In this document: positions 9,489 through 18,381 of the stretch, in pieces | Position numbering within the stretch: position 1 is the first letter of the stretch | Layout: the number at the start of each line of letters is the position of its first letter | Assembly: GCA_012728015.1 (NCBI GenBank) | Contig: JAAYFY010000033.1 | Coordinates: 1-45,288 of the forward strand | Direction of reading: 5' to 3' | DNA: 45,288 bases | From: Clostridiaceae bacterium | GTDB taxonomy: Bacteria > Bacillota > Clostridia > DSM-8532 | Notes under the pieces: generated by a model | The model's input: the letters and a program-made list of their open reading frames with translations, nothing else | Told to the model about the DNA's origin: nothing | The model's database searches: none | Program-made: the position numbers and the translations under genes

Positions 9489-10103
9489 TTGGAAGCTGTT
9501 TTAGGAAAAATAGGATCTGTTTTATTAGGGGTAGGGGGCATTGCGGTCGTGCTGATCGTGCTGCTTGTCGTGATCATTATTGCGTCAATAAGGAGGAGGG
9601 ACGATTTTGTCAACGTCGACAGCGCGACCCGGCAGGAGATCGACAGCACCATAAAGACCGGAAGAAGGCTGACCCTGGCCATGAGACAGGCCTCACACCG
9701 GCTCATGCAGGTGGAGATAAAAAAAGAGATAGAGGGCCTGTGTAAAATTGCCGAATCCATGTTTGAAATGCTCAGGAAGGATCCCAATGATCTGCGCATT
9801 GTCAAGCAGTTTATAACATATTATCTTGAACCCACCCACAAAATTGTCCTGAAATATGTTGAACTGGCCACAACCCGGCCCATGCCGGCCGATGCCGTCA
9901 GCATACTGGATAAGACCGAGAAATCCTTTAAGAGTATTCGTACCGCTTTCCTCCAGCAGAAGGAAAAGATGCTCGCCAACGATGTGATGGATCTGGATAC
10001 TGAAATAAAAGTCTTCGAAACCATTTCCAGAAACATGAGCATGGATGGGGACTCCGGAAAGGATAAAAACCCGCCCCCGGTTTCCACAAGCGGGCAGAAG
10101 TAG
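9489..10103 (+). CDS. xpaC: XpaC-family membrane protein (5-bromo-4-chloroindolyl phosphate hydrolysis protein)
   Basis: A 204-residue protein with one strong transmembrane helix at residues 8-30, a short basic segment (RRR), then a long helical cytoplasmic domain rich in Lys/Glu (residues 60-190). It matches the general build of XpaC proteins, whose biochemical role is unknown despite the name. The start is a TTG at 9489; no ATG is available in frame near the N terminus, and a GGTGG lies upstream. The TelA/YaaN gene follows 69 bp later; the same pairing (xpaC-yaaN) is known in Bacillus subtilis, which strengthens both calls. The pair is linked to envelope stress and toxic-anion resistance, but mechanism is inferred only. 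Confidence 0.7.
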   Translation: MEAVLGKIGSVLLGVGGIAVVLIVLLVVIIIASIRRRDDFVNVDSATRQEIDSTIKTGRRLTLAMRQASHRLMQVEIKKEIEGLCKIAESMFEMLRKDPNDLRIVKQFITYYLEPTHKIVLKYVELATTRPMPADAVSILDKTEKSFKSIRTAFLQQKEKMLANDVMDLDTEIKVFETISRNMSMDGDSGKDKNPPPVSTSGQK

Positions 10104-10172
10104 GGATTGTTAATCGGCAAAGCATTTGGTAAAATGAGTATGTTATCTTAGTCAGGAAAGGTTGGTTAGGAT

Positions 10173-11285
10173 ATGGATGCACAGATACAAACCTCCCCGG
10201 CCCAGCCGGCTGCCGCAACCGACAACTATGATGTGAACAGATGGAATGAGATGACCCCTGAAGAGCAGCAGAAGGTCATTGAACTCTCCAAGAAGATCGA
10301 TGTGAAAGATTCCCAGGCAGTGATACAGTATGGCGCCCTTGCCCAAAACGAGGTATCCAAATTTTCCGACGCAATCCTCGGTCAGATCCGGGCTAAGGAC
10401 AGCGGTGAGGTGGGTACTGTACTTACCGACCTCTTGACCAGGGTGCAGGAAGTGGACGTGGACAGCCTGGATCCAAACAAGCAGGGTTTCTTTGACAGGC
10501 TGTTCGGAAATATTAAAAGGGAAACCGGCAAATTCATGGCCCGTTACGAAAAGCTGAGCGTTCAGATCGAAAAGATCATTGATCAGCTGGAACGCGCCAA
10601 GCTCCAACTCATCAGGGATATTACCGCCCTGGATACCATGTACGCCAAAAACCTGGAGTACCTGAAGGAACTGGATATATATATCATGGCCGGTTCGCTG
10701 AAGCTTAAGGAACTCACCGACAAGGTTCTTCCCGAGATCAGGGAAAAGGCCGAGAGGACTGGGGACCCTGTGGATGCCCAGAAGGTTAAGGATATGTCAG
10801 AGCTTATCTCCAGGTTTGAAAAGAAGATCCACGACCTGAAGCTGACCAGGATGATTGCCATCCAGACCGCTCCTCAGATCAGGCTGATACAGAACAATGA
10901 CCAGACCCTTGTGGAGAAGATCCAGAGTTCCATAATGAATACCATACCTCTCTGGAAGAACCAGATTGCCATTGCCATCACGATGCTGCGCCAGCAGAGC
11001 GCGCTGCGGCTTCAGAAGGATGTAACAAAGACCACAAATGATCTTCTGGCCAGAAACGCTGAAATGCTCAAGACCAGCTCTATTGAAATTGCCAAGGAAA
11101 GTGAGCGCGGCATAGTGGAGATTGAGACCCTTAAGAAGGTTAATGAAGACCTGATGACTACCCTGGAGGAAACCATAAGGATCCAGCAGGAGGGCCGCGC
11201 AAAGAGGCAGCAGGCCGAGATCGAGCTAAGGCACATGGAGGAGGATCTCAAGAGGAAGCTTATCGATCTGCGCGACCGCACATAG
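10173..11285 (+). CDS. telA: TelA/YaaN toxic anion resistance family protein
   Basis: A soluble 370-residue, almost all-helical protein with long coiled-coil segments. The N terminus is Pro/Ala-rich and disordered; the TelA core begins around residue 50. Family-like features are the GFFDRLFGNIKRETGKFMARYEK stretch around residues 105-127, TMYAKNLEYLKELDIYI around 155, and the IPLWKNQIAIAITMLRQQSAL block around 255. AGGAAAGG precedes the ATG. It follows xpaC and ends in a strong intrinsic terminator, so the two genes probably form one unit. In other bacteria TelA proteins are tied to tellurite resistance and membrane stress; the physiological role here is unknown. Confidence 0.88.
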   Translation: MDAQIQTSPAQPAAATDNYDVNRWNEMTPEEQQKVIELSKKIDVKDSQAVIQYGALAQNEVSKFSDAILGQIRAKDSGEVGTVLTDLLTRVQEVDVDSLDPNKQGFFDRLFGNIKRETGKFMARYEKLSVQIEKIIDQLERAKLQLIRDITALDTMYAKNLEYLKELDIYIMAGSLKLKELTDKVLPEIREKAERTGDPVDAQKVKDMSELISRFEKKIHDLKLTRMIAIQTAPQIRLIQNNDQTLVEKIQSSIMNTIPLWKNQIAIAITMLRQQSALRLQKDVTKTTNDLLARNAEMLKTSSIEIAKESERGIVEIETLKKVNEDLMTTLEETIRIQQEGRAKRQQAEIELRHMEEDLKRKLIDLRDRT

Positions 11286-11322
11286 GTATTAGAATTCAGA
11301 TGTTAGGCATGAGGTATAATCG

Positions 11323-11350
11323 ATGCGGCTTTTGAAGCCGCATTTTTATT
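11323..11350 (+). terminator. Intrinsic terminator after telA
   Basis: Stem ATGCGGCTT/AAGCCGCAT (11323-11343) followed by TTTTATT. Perfect pairing; positioned 38 bp after the telA stop. Confidence 0.88.
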
Positions 11351-11362
11351 GGGCGCATAGGG

Positions 11363-11432
11363 GAACCAGGGGGACAGTTCCTGTGGCCAATGCAGGAGAT
11401 TGCTTCGTCGGCTTCGTCTTCTCGCAATGACA
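11363..11432 (-). repeat. Composite intergenic repeat, copy 1
   Basis: Reverse complement of a segment nearly identical over about 70 bp to 44656-44727. It joins a GGGGACAGTTCC core to a TCATTGCGAG...GAAGCAATCTC core. A further TCATTGCGAG...GCAATCTC unit follows at 11472-11508. Confidence 0.75.
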
Positions 11433-11754
11433 CACCGGACTGTCAACGCGAGCGGAAGCCCTTCTTTTATATCATTGCGAGCAAGCGTCAGCGCAGCGCG
11501 GCAATCTCTTAACTGTTTCGCCAGTTATTTCGTGGTTTAGCGCGCTGTTCAATCTCTCCATAGCTCTGCTCCCCGATGGGCATATTTAAGCCTCCTTGTG
11601 ATGATGCCAAAATGATCTGTTGGCGTATAAAACCTGGAAAGCAGGCCGATAATGGAAACAGGATCAATCCTCCGCGAATAATCCCCATCGGCCGACCGAG
11701 GATTATACCCAGCCGGAACCATTGCAGGGCTTGCGGCGCAGCCGCCGGCCGGTG
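11433..11754. other. Gene-free, repeat-bearing spacer upstream of ileS
   Basis: Holds a second TCATTGCGAG...GCAATCTC unit (11472-11508) and an inverted repeat near 11676-11706 (ATAATCCCCATCGG / GAGGATTAT). No convincing gene is seen. A minus-strand reading of 24 residues starting at 11583 has a good AAGGAGG before its ATG but matches nothing I recognise and ends inside the repeat, so it is not called as a gene. Confidence 0.5.
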
Positions 11755-11783
11755 TTGACACGCTGGCACTCATGGCATATAAT
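11755..11783 (+). promoter_or_regulatory. Consensus sigma-A promoter for the T-box/ileS unit
   Basis: TTGACA (11755-11760), 17-bp spacer, TATAAT (11778-11783): a full match to consensus. It lies just before the T-box leader. Confidence 0.88.
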
Positions 11784-11796
11784 CTATTAAGCATAT

Positions 11797-12070
11797 AGCC
11801 GAACAAGAATTATAAAGCGATGACCGGTACGAGTAGGATTTCCGAAACCTTGCAGAGAGTGGGGAACGGGTGGGAGCCCCGCAGGGAACGGGGTCTGAAG
11901 ATCAACCGCGAGCTGCAGCCTGAAAAGCCCGAAAGGCTGATTAAGGTGAGCCGGAATGAGTCCGTTATCCTCAAACAAGTGGTCCCGTAACCATTGGCGG
12001 GTTATGGGGCAATTTGGGTGGTACCACGGAAAGCAGAGCCTTTCGTCCCATTGGACGATGGGCTTTTTTA
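11797..12070 (+). promoter_or_regulatory. T-box leader (isoleucine, AUC specifier)
   Basis: Senses uncharged tRNA-Ile and allows read-through into ileS. Visible parts: the distal stem I motif (GCAGAGAGTGGGGAACG near 11862), a specifier-loop candidate TGAAG-ATC-A with the Ile codon at 11901-11903, the CCGTTATC element near 11962, and the invariant antiterminator sequence GGGTGGTACCACGG at 12016-12029. This is followed by a competing terminator hairpin (about 12036-12065) and a T-run. The TGGT in the antiterminator suits a tRNA with discriminator A, as in tRNA-Ile. The gene downstream agrees with the codon. Confidence 0.93.
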
Positions 12071-12140
12071 TTGATACTAAAAGCCCTGACGGGGCTGTTA
12101 CCGTAAAAACAATAAATGAACTAGATTTGGAGGTATTCAG

Positions 12141-14903
12141 ATGGCAGTTGACTACGGAAAGACACTTAACCTGCCGAAAACTGATTTCCCGATGCGGGGC
12201 GGGCTTCCTGAGAAGGAGCCTCAGATCCTGGAGGAATGGCAGAAAAAGGATGTTTATCATAAAAGGCTTGAGCGTAACCGAAATTCGGGCAAGAAATTTG
12301 TGCTCCATGACGGCCCCCCCTACGCCAATGGCGGTATCCATATGGGGACCGCGCTGAATAAGGTACTCAAGGATATCATTATGCGTTATTATGACATGAA
12401 AGGCTATTATACGCCCTATATCCCCGGTTGGGATACCCATGGCCTTCCCACCGAGCAGCAAGCTATCAAGGAGAGGGGCATGAACCACCATGAGGTGGGA
12501 CCGGTGGTTTTCAGAAAGGCCTGCAAGGAGATCGCATGGAAATACCTGAACATTCAAAGGGATGCCTTCAAGCGCCTTGGGGTAATAGGCGACTGGGATA
12601 ACCCATATATAAGCTACCTGCCTGAGTATGAAGCCAGGCAGATAGCTGTTTTCGGGCAGATGGCAAAGGAGGGCTGCATTTATAAAGGCATGCGCCCGGT
12701 ATACTGGTGCCCGTCTTGTGAGACCGCCCTTGCCGAGGCCGAGATAGAATATGCTGAGGACACTACAAATTCCATCTATGTTAAATTCCCTGTGACCGAC
12801 GACAAGGGTAAGCTCAGAGGGATTACCGATTCCCTTGATAACCTGTATGTGGTCATCTGGACCACCACCCCCTGGACCCTGCCGGGCAACATGGCCGTGT
12901 GTCTGAATCCTGATTTCGTTTACGTGGTCATGGAGGTCAACGGTGAACGCTATATAGTCGCAAAGGACCTGGCTGAGAGCGTGGCAGCCGCCGTGGGGAT
13001 CGACGAATACAGGATCATGGGGGAGCTCATGGGATCCGAACTGGAGTATGCGGTCTGCAGGCATCCGTTCCTGGAAAGGGATTCCCTGATCATTGTCGGC
13101 GACCATGTCACCCTGGACGCCGGTACGGGATGTGTTCACACCGCGCCCGGCCATGGCGCCGAAGACTTCGAAGTATGCAGGAATTATCCCGAACTGGAAA
13201 CCCTGGTGCCCGTTGACGACAAGGGGTTCCTTACAAAGGACGCCGGGCCCTTCGAGGGGCTGTTCTATGAAAAATCCAACAAGGCGATCCTGCAGCTGTT
13301 AAGGGAGAAGAACCTGCTTCTGGCTGAAGAGGTTATCACTCACCAGTACCCCCATTGCTGGCGCTGTAAAGACCCGGTCATTTTCCGGGCAACCGAGCAG
13401 TGGTTCATCTCCATCGACAAGTTCAAGGACGCGGCCCTGAAGGCTATAAAGGAAGTCCGTTGGATCCCGGGATGGGGTGAGGAGCGGATTTCCAAGATGG
13501 TGGAAGACAGGGGAGACTGGTGTATTTCCCGCCAGCGCGTCTGGGGTGTTCCCATTCCCATATTCTATTGCGAAGGCTGCGGCAGGGAAATCATCGATGA
13601 TGTAACCATAAAAGCCGTCCAGGATCTTTTTGCCAAAGAGGGCTCCGATGCCTGGTTCATCCATGAGGCTTCCGAGATCCTGCCAGAGGACTATGCCTGC
13701 AGCTGCGGAGGCCGCAGTTTCAGGAAGGAACAGGACATTATGGATGTATGGTTTGACTCCGGGTCATCCCACGCTGCTGTGGCCGAGCCCAATCCGGAAC
13801 TGGGCTGGCCTGTGGATATGTATCTCGAGGGAAGCGACCAGCACAGGGGATGGTTCCAGTCCTCGCTCCTGACCGCGGTTGCCACAAGAGGCCGCGCCCC
13901 GTTCAGGCAGGTCCTGACCCACGGATATGTGGTGGACGGGCAGGGCAAGAAGATGAGCAAGTCCCTGGGCAATGTCATCGACCCGATGGATGTCTGCAAG
14001 CAGTATGGCGCTGATATACTGAGACTTTGGGTATCTTCCAGCGATTACAAGACCGATATCCGCATCTCCAAAGAAGGCTTCAAGCAGCTTTCAGAGAGCT
14101 ACCGCAAGATCAGGAATACCGCCAGGTTCCTGCTTGGGAATATCCATGATTTCAACCCGGCCGAGCACACCGTGCCATATTCCGAGATGGAGGAACTGGA
14201 CCGTTGGGCGCTTATGAAGCTCAACAGGCTGGTGGATAAGATTGAAAGGGCCTACTCCGAATATGATTTCCATGTGATGCTCTACGCCATCCATAATTTC
14301 TGCACGGTGGACATGTCCAATTTCTACCTCGACGTGACCAAGGACAGGATGTATGCCTCAAAGGCTGACAGCAGGGAACGCCGTTCAGGACAGACAGCCA
14401 TGTACATCATCCTGGATACCCTGACCAGGCTCCTTGCTCCCGTGCTGGTTTTCACCAGCGAGGAGATTTGGAAATACATTCCCCATGACGAGAAGGACAA
14501 TCCCGAGAGCGTCATGCTTAATGACTGGCCGGAGGTCAATCCCGAATACGAGGACCAGGCCCTTGCCGAAAAATGGGACAGGATCCTGGAGGTCCGCGAA
14601 ACCGTCCTGAAGGCATTGGAGGACGCAAGAAACGAAAAGCTCATCGGACAGTCCCTGCAGGCGAAGGTGATCCTTAAGGCAGACAAGCGGCTTTATGATT
14701 TCCTTGAAAGCGTAAAAGAGCTTTTGCCCACAGTCTTCATCACCTCCCAGGTGGTGCTGGAGCCCAGGGACGAGAATGGCCTTGAGGCGGTTGTAAAACT
14801 TGCCGACGGCCAGAAGTGCGAACGCTGCTGGGTGTACTCCGGAACTGTGGGACAAAGCCATGATCATCCCACCCTTTGCGAGCGCTGCGCAAACACGATT
14901 TAG
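12141..14903 (+). CDS. ileS: Isoleucyl-tRNA synthetase
   Basis: Charges tRNA-Ile with isoleucine and edits misactivated valine. The 920-residue class I synthetase is the normal bacterial length. The HIGH-type motif is GPPYANGGIHMGTALNK around residues 55-71. The editing domain includes TTTPWTLPGN and GTGCVHTAPGHG. The KMSKS loop is GKKMSKSLGN around residue 600. A C-terminal zinc finger is formed by CERCWVY and CERCANTI. GGAGG lies 8 bp before the ATG. Expression is governed by the T-box and consensus promoter upstream. No lspA follows; a terminator-like hairpin does, so the unit appears to be single-gene. Confidence 0.98.
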   Translation: MAVDYGKTLNLPKTDFPMRGGLPEKEPQILEEWQKKDVYHKRLERNRNSGKKFVLHDGPPYANGGIHMGTALNKVLKDIIMRYYDMKGYYTPYIPGWDTHGLPTEQQAIKERGMNHHEVGPVVFRKACKEIAWKYLNIQRDAFKRLGVIGDWDNPYISYLPEYEARQIAVFGQMAKEGCIYKGMRPVYWCPSCETALAEAEIEYAEDTTNSIYVKFPVTDDKGKLRGITDSLDNLYVVIWTTTPWTLPGNMAVCLNPDFVYVVMEVNGERYIVAKDLAESVAAAVGIDEYRIMGELMGSELEYAVCRHPFLERDSLIIVGDHVTLDAGTGCVHTAPGHGAEDFEVCRNYPELETLVPVDDKGFLTKDAGPFEGLFYEKSNKAILQLLREKNLLLAEEVITHQYPHCWRCKDPVIFRATEQWFISIDKFKDAALKAIKEVRWIPGWGEERISKMVEDRGDWCISRQRVWGVPIPIFYCEGCGREIIDDVTIKAVQDLFAKEGSDAWFIHEASEILPEDYACSCGGRSFRKEQDIMDVWFDSGSSHAAVAEPNPELGWPVDMYLEGSDQHRGWFQSSLLTAVATRGRAPFRQVLTHGYVVDGQGKKMSKSLGNVIDPMDVCKQYGADILRLWVSSSDYKTDIRISKEGFKQLSESYRKIRNTARFLLGNIHDFNPAEHTVPYSEMEELDRWALMKLNRLVDKIERAYSEYDFHVMLYAIHNFCTVDMSNFYLDVTKDRMYASKADSRERRSGQTAMYIILDTLTRLLAPVLVFTSEEIWKYIPHDEKDNPESVMLNDWPEVNPEYEDQALAEKWDRILEVRETVLKALEDARNEKLIGQSLQAKVILKADKRLYDFLESVKELLPTVFITSQVVLEPRDENGLEAVVKLADGQKCERCWVYSGTVGQSHDHPTLCERCANTI

Positions 14904-14931
14904 CGGGCGAAGAGGTCCAAAGATCATAAGA

Positions 14932-14972
14932 AGGCGGCTGGAACCAGTAATCCGGCCGCTTTATCAGTTTTC
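14932..14972 (+). terminator. Probable terminator after ileS
   Basis: Stem GGCGGCTGG/CCGGCCGCT (14933-14941 with 14952-14960, one or two wobble pairs) followed by a T-rich stretch. Confidence 0.6.
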
Positions 14973-15157
14973 TCGCTTTACAGGGTGTTCTCCAGGAAAA
15001 AGCTGGATGGCACTCATTGCCAGCTTTATGGTATCATATATTCAATGCTGATAAAGCCCGCTGCTTGTGTGGATAATACTTTAGAACGACATGGGGCTTT
15101 TATAACAAAAAGCACAGGCAAGCAGGGGACGAACAGGACCGAATCGAGGTGTATTGT

Positions 15158-16210
15158 ATGGAATGCCGCGACTTGTTGAAAAAGCTTTGCAGCATAGATG
15201 CCGTAACCGGAAGGGAAGACGCGGCTGCTCAAGCCATATCGGGCATATTGTCGGATTATTGTAACGAGGTTAGGGTTGATGCCTTTTATAACGTGATCGG
15301 GCTGAAGAAGGGACACGGGGAAAACCCGCGCAATGTCCTTGTTACCGCCCACTATGACCAGATCGGACTGATTGTCACAGGAATTGACGAAAATGGTTTT
15401 CTAAGGTTTACCAACATGGGAGGAGTTGATCCCAAAACCCTGGCCGCCCAGGAAGTAGCTGTCCACGGCAGAAAGGAAATCCATGGTGTGATCGGCTCAA
15501 AACCGCCCCACCTGACTTCCCCCGAGGATGCGGATAAGCCTGTGAAAATGGAGGACATGCTCATCGACATCGGATACGATGAAAAACAAGCCCGAAAGCT
15601 GGTATCGGTGGGCGATGTGGTATCCTTTAAGTTCCCGGTCCTTGAACTGAAGAATAACAGGATGGCCGGGAGAAGCATGGATAACCGTAGCAGCGTGGCA
15701 GCTTTGGTGGAGATGCTCAAGGAGCTCAAGCGAATCCGGCACCGGGACAATGTTTATGCGGTGGCCACCGTCCAGGAGGAGTCCGGCCTGGTGGGAGCCT
15801 TTATGACCGCATGGAACCTGAAACCGGATCTGGCCATAGCCATAGACGTCTGCCACGGGGATATGCCCGACGCCCCCAGCGATGAAAGTTTTCCCCTGGG
15901 AAAGGGGGTTGCCGTTGCGGTAGGTCCCATATTGAGCCGGCATCATACCCGGGCATGTATGAGGCTTGCCCGGCGGGAGAGGATTCCATACCAGGTCGAC
16001 GCTGAGGAAAAGGATACGGGAACCGAAGCGGCGGTTTATTCTTCGGCGCTGGAAGGCATCCCGACACTGCTTTTGTCCATTCCGGCCAAGTACATGCATA
16101 CAACGGTAGAGATGGTCAGCCTGGACGATATCGAGGCAGCTGCCCGGCTGGCGGCCCGCTATATCGCTTTCAGGGATGAACTGGATCAGGAGGGCAATTC
16201 CAATGACTAA
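15158..16210 (+). CDS. M42 family metallopeptidase (glutamyl aminopeptidase/endoglucanase-like), first of three
   Basis: Cytoplasmic di-metal aminopeptidase that trims short peptides. Metal ligands and catalytic residues of the family are visible: TAHYDQIG (His and Asp, with Tyr and Gln replacing the usual Met and Glu), SMDNRSS (bridging Asp), VQEESGLVGA (base Glu and ligand Glu), IDVCHGD, and MHTTVEMV near the end (last His). The start is taken as ATG 15158 because GAGG at 15146-15149 is then well spaced; the GTG at 15149 would overlap that site. Its stop overlaps the next M42 gene by 8 bp. The least canonical of the three paralogues around its active site, so its substrate range may differ. 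Confidence 0.88.
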   Translation: MECRDLLKKLCSIDAVTGREDAAAQAISGILSDYCNEVRVDAFYNVIGLKKGHGENPRNVLVTAHYDQIGLIVTGIDENGFLRFTNMGGVDPKTLAAQEVAVHGRKEIHGVIGSKPPHLTSPEDADKPVKMEDMLIDIGYDEKQARKLVSVGDVVSFKFPVLELKNNRMAGRSMDNRSSVAALVEMLKELKRIRHRDNVYAVATVQEESGLVGAFMTAWNLKPDLAIAIDVCHGDMPDAPSDESFPLGKGVAVAVGPILSRHHTRACMRLARRERIPYQVDAEEKDTGTEAAVYSSALEGIPTLLLSIPAKYMHTTVEMVSLDDIEAAARLAARYIAFRDELDQEGNSND

Positions 16211-17339
16211 GCAGGGCAAACTTAAGGCCTCAAGGGAATATCCCGAAAGCCTTATTGATACATTGAAAAAGCTTACGATGCTGGACGGGGTTTCAGGCGA
16301 TGAAAAACCCGTGAGGGATTTCATCATGGAAAGGATAAAAGACCGGGCTGATTCCTGGCATGTGGACAATATCGGAAACCTCATCGTCTTCAGTAAAGGT
16401 ACCGGGCTGGGCAAAAAGGTCATGCTGGCCGCCCATATGGACGAAGTCGGGCTGCTGATAACGGGAATCAACGATAACGGCCTTATAAAGTTCAAGACGG
16501 TGGGCGGCATAGAGCCCCGCGTCCTGGTGGGGAAGAGGGTCAGGATCGGCAAGGACAGGGTGCCGGGTGTAATCGGCTATAAGCCTGTCCATCTGCAGGA
16601 CTCCTCCGAGAGGAAAAACGCGGTCAAAAAGAGCGGGCTGACCATCGATATAGGCGCAAAAGACAGGGAACAGGCAGAGGAGAGCGTGGCCGTGGGCGAT
16701 ACGGCAGCTTTTGATTATGATCCGGTGGAATTCGGGGACCATAAACTGATGGCCAAGGCCCTGGACAACCGGGTGGGTTGTGTCATGCTGGCTGAACTTC
16801 TCGGAGGCCGGTATCCCTTTGATCTTTACGGCTGCTTCACGGTCCAGGAAGAGATCGGCCTTAAGGGGGCAAAAGCGGCATCCTACGCTGTTGAGCCTGA
16901 CGCGGCCATTATTCTGGAAGGAACCACCTGCTATGACCTTACGGGGACCGACGAGCATATGATGAGCACACGGCTCGGAGACGGCCCCGCCCTGACCGTC
17001 ATGGACCGCTCGGTGATCCCGGACAGAGACCTGTACAGGTTCATAACCCATACCGCGAAGAGTCTGGGTATTCCCTGGCAGGTAAAGCGGACCATTTCGG
17101 GCGGCACCGATGCCGGAAGGATCCAGGTAAGCGGCAGGGGTGTAAAGGTATGTACCATATCTGTACCCTGCAGGTACATCCATACTCCCGTATCGGTAAT
17201 GGACAAGAGGGATTTCTTTAACACCCTGAAACTGGCGGAGGCAACCCTTGCGGGCCTGGCCGGATGGTTTACCCGAGACGGCAATTCCGGCGCGCATGAG
17301 CCCGAACCGAATGAATCAGGAGGGAAAAGCGATGTTTGA
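16203..17339 (+). CDS. M42 family metallopeptidase, second of three
   Basis: Second paralogue of the tandem. Motifs: AAHMDEVGLLIT around residue 75, ALDNRVGC, VQEEIGLKGA with the catalytic Glu pair, ILEGTTCYD (Glu in place of the usual Asp ligand), and YIHTPVSVM at the C terminus. The 378-residue length is slightly above average, with extra N- and C-terminal sequence. ATG 16203 follows AGGAGGG inside the end of the preceding gene, giving an 8-bp overlap and probable translational coupling. It overlaps the third gene by 8 bp in the same way. Peptide-scavenging role is from family knowledge. Confidence 0.9.
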   Translation: MTKQGKLKASREYPESLIDTLKKLTMLDGVSGDEKPVRDFIMERIKDRADSWHVDNIGNLIVFSKGTGLGKKVMLAAHMDEVGLLITGINDNGLIKFKTVGGIEPRVLVGKRVRIGKDRVPGVIGYKPVHLQDSSERKNAVKKSGLTIDIGAKDREQAEESVAVGDTAAFDYDPVEFGDHKLMAKALDNRVGCVMLAELLGGRYPFDLYGCFTVQEEIGLKGAKAASYAVEPDAAIILEGTTCYDLTGTDEHMMSTRLGDGPALTVMDRSVIPDRDLYRFITHTAKSLGIPWQVKRTISGGTDAGRIQVSGRGVKVCTISVPCRYIHTPVSVMDKRDFFNTLKLAEATLAGLAGWFTRDGNSGAHEPEPNESGGKSDV

Positions 17340-18312
17340 CACTATAAGCACACTGGTGAACGCCTTTGGCCCGTCGGGCCGTGAAAACCGGGTGGCAGAG
17401 GCCATAACCCATTTAATAAAGGACAAGGTGGATGAAATCAGCTCCGACGCCATGGGAAACCTGATCGCGGTAAAGAAGGGTTTCGGCAAAAAGATCATGC
17501 TGGCCGCCCATATGGATGAGATCGGGCTGATTATCACAACAATCGATGAAAAAGGTTTTCTGCGGTTCGGGACCGTGGGAGGTGTTTTGCCCCTGATCTC
17601 CCTGGGCCAGCGGGTCGTCTTTGAGAACGGTCTCACCGGCGTGGTTTGGTACGAAGAGAGCATTGAAAGTATAAAGGATGCCAAGCCCGAGAAGATGTAC
17701 ATTGACATAGGGGCAAAATCGCGGGAGCATGCCGAAGAACTGGTGGAAATAGGCGATATGGCTGTTTTTGAAGGCAGGCCCGTCCAGCAGAACGGTCTTG
17801 TCATCTCAAGGGCCCTGGATGACAGGGTGGGCTGCGCCGTGCTGGCCGAGCTTGCCAGGAGATGCCCTGAAACTGACCATGAGATATACTATGTCTTTAC
17901 TGTGCAGGAGGAAGTGGGCCTGAGGGGAGCCCGCACCGCCGCTTATGCCATCAGGCCCGACCTGGCCCTTGCCATTGACGTCACAAGGACCGCCGATACA
18001 CCAAAGAGCAGGCATGGGGCCGTGTCGCTGGGAAAAGGGCCTGCCATAAAGGTAAAGGACAACAGTGTCATAGCCCATCCCGCAATAAGGGAAAGATTGG
18101 AAAACTGCGCCAGGGAGAACGGTATTCCATACCAGCTGGAGGTTCTTGATAAGGGAGGGACCGACGCCGGAAGCATTCACATCACTGCGGGCGGAATCCC
18201 TTCGGGCGGTGTGTCAATCCCCACGCGGTTCATCCACAGCGCCTCCGAAATAGTCAACCTGGAGGATGCCGGGAATGCCCTGAAGCTTTTGGAGACTTTT
18301 GTGAAGCTTTGA
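17332..18312 (+). CDS. M42 family metallopeptidase, third of three
   Basis: The most typical paralogue (326 residues). Motifs: FGPSGRE near the N terminus, AAHMDEIGLIIT around residue 60, ALDDRVGC, VQEEVGLRGA, IDVTRTADTP, KGGTDAGSIH and RFIHSASEIV carrying the last His ligand. ATG 17332 follows AGGAGGG located inside the second gene, so translation is probably coupled; the 8-bp overlap is the same as between the first two. Forms homo-oligomeric (often tetrahedral dodecameric) aminopeptidases in known relatives; three different subunits side by side may form mixed complexes, which is speculation. Confidence 0.92.
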   Translation: MFDTISTLVNAFGPSGRENRVAEAITHLIKDKVDEISSDAMGNLIAVKKGFGKKIMLAAHMDEIGLIITTIDEKGFLRFGTVGGVLPLISLGQRVVFENGLTGVVWYEESIESIKDAKPEKMYIDIGAKSREHAEELVEIGDMAVFEGRPVQQNGLVISRALDDRVGCAVLAELARRCPETDHEIYYVFTVQEEVGLRGARTAAYAIRPDLALAIDVTRTADTPKSRHGAVSLGKGPAIKVKDNSVIAHPAIRERLENCARENGIPYQLEVLDKGGTDAGSIHITAGGIPSGGVSIPTRFIHSASEIVNLEDAGNALKLLETFVKL

Positions 18313-18381
18313 TATGAAAAATTGTTAAAATAAAAAAATGTGTCGGAACAAATAATAAACTCGAAAGGAGGTAAAGAGGCA

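Noticed and set aside
11509-11583. 24-residue minus-strand reading with a strong AAGGAGG
   Set aside because: No similarity to anything known, ends in a dispersed repeat, and no promoter is seen.
11787-13154. 455-residue minus-strand open frame
   Set aside because: Antisense to the T-box and ileS.
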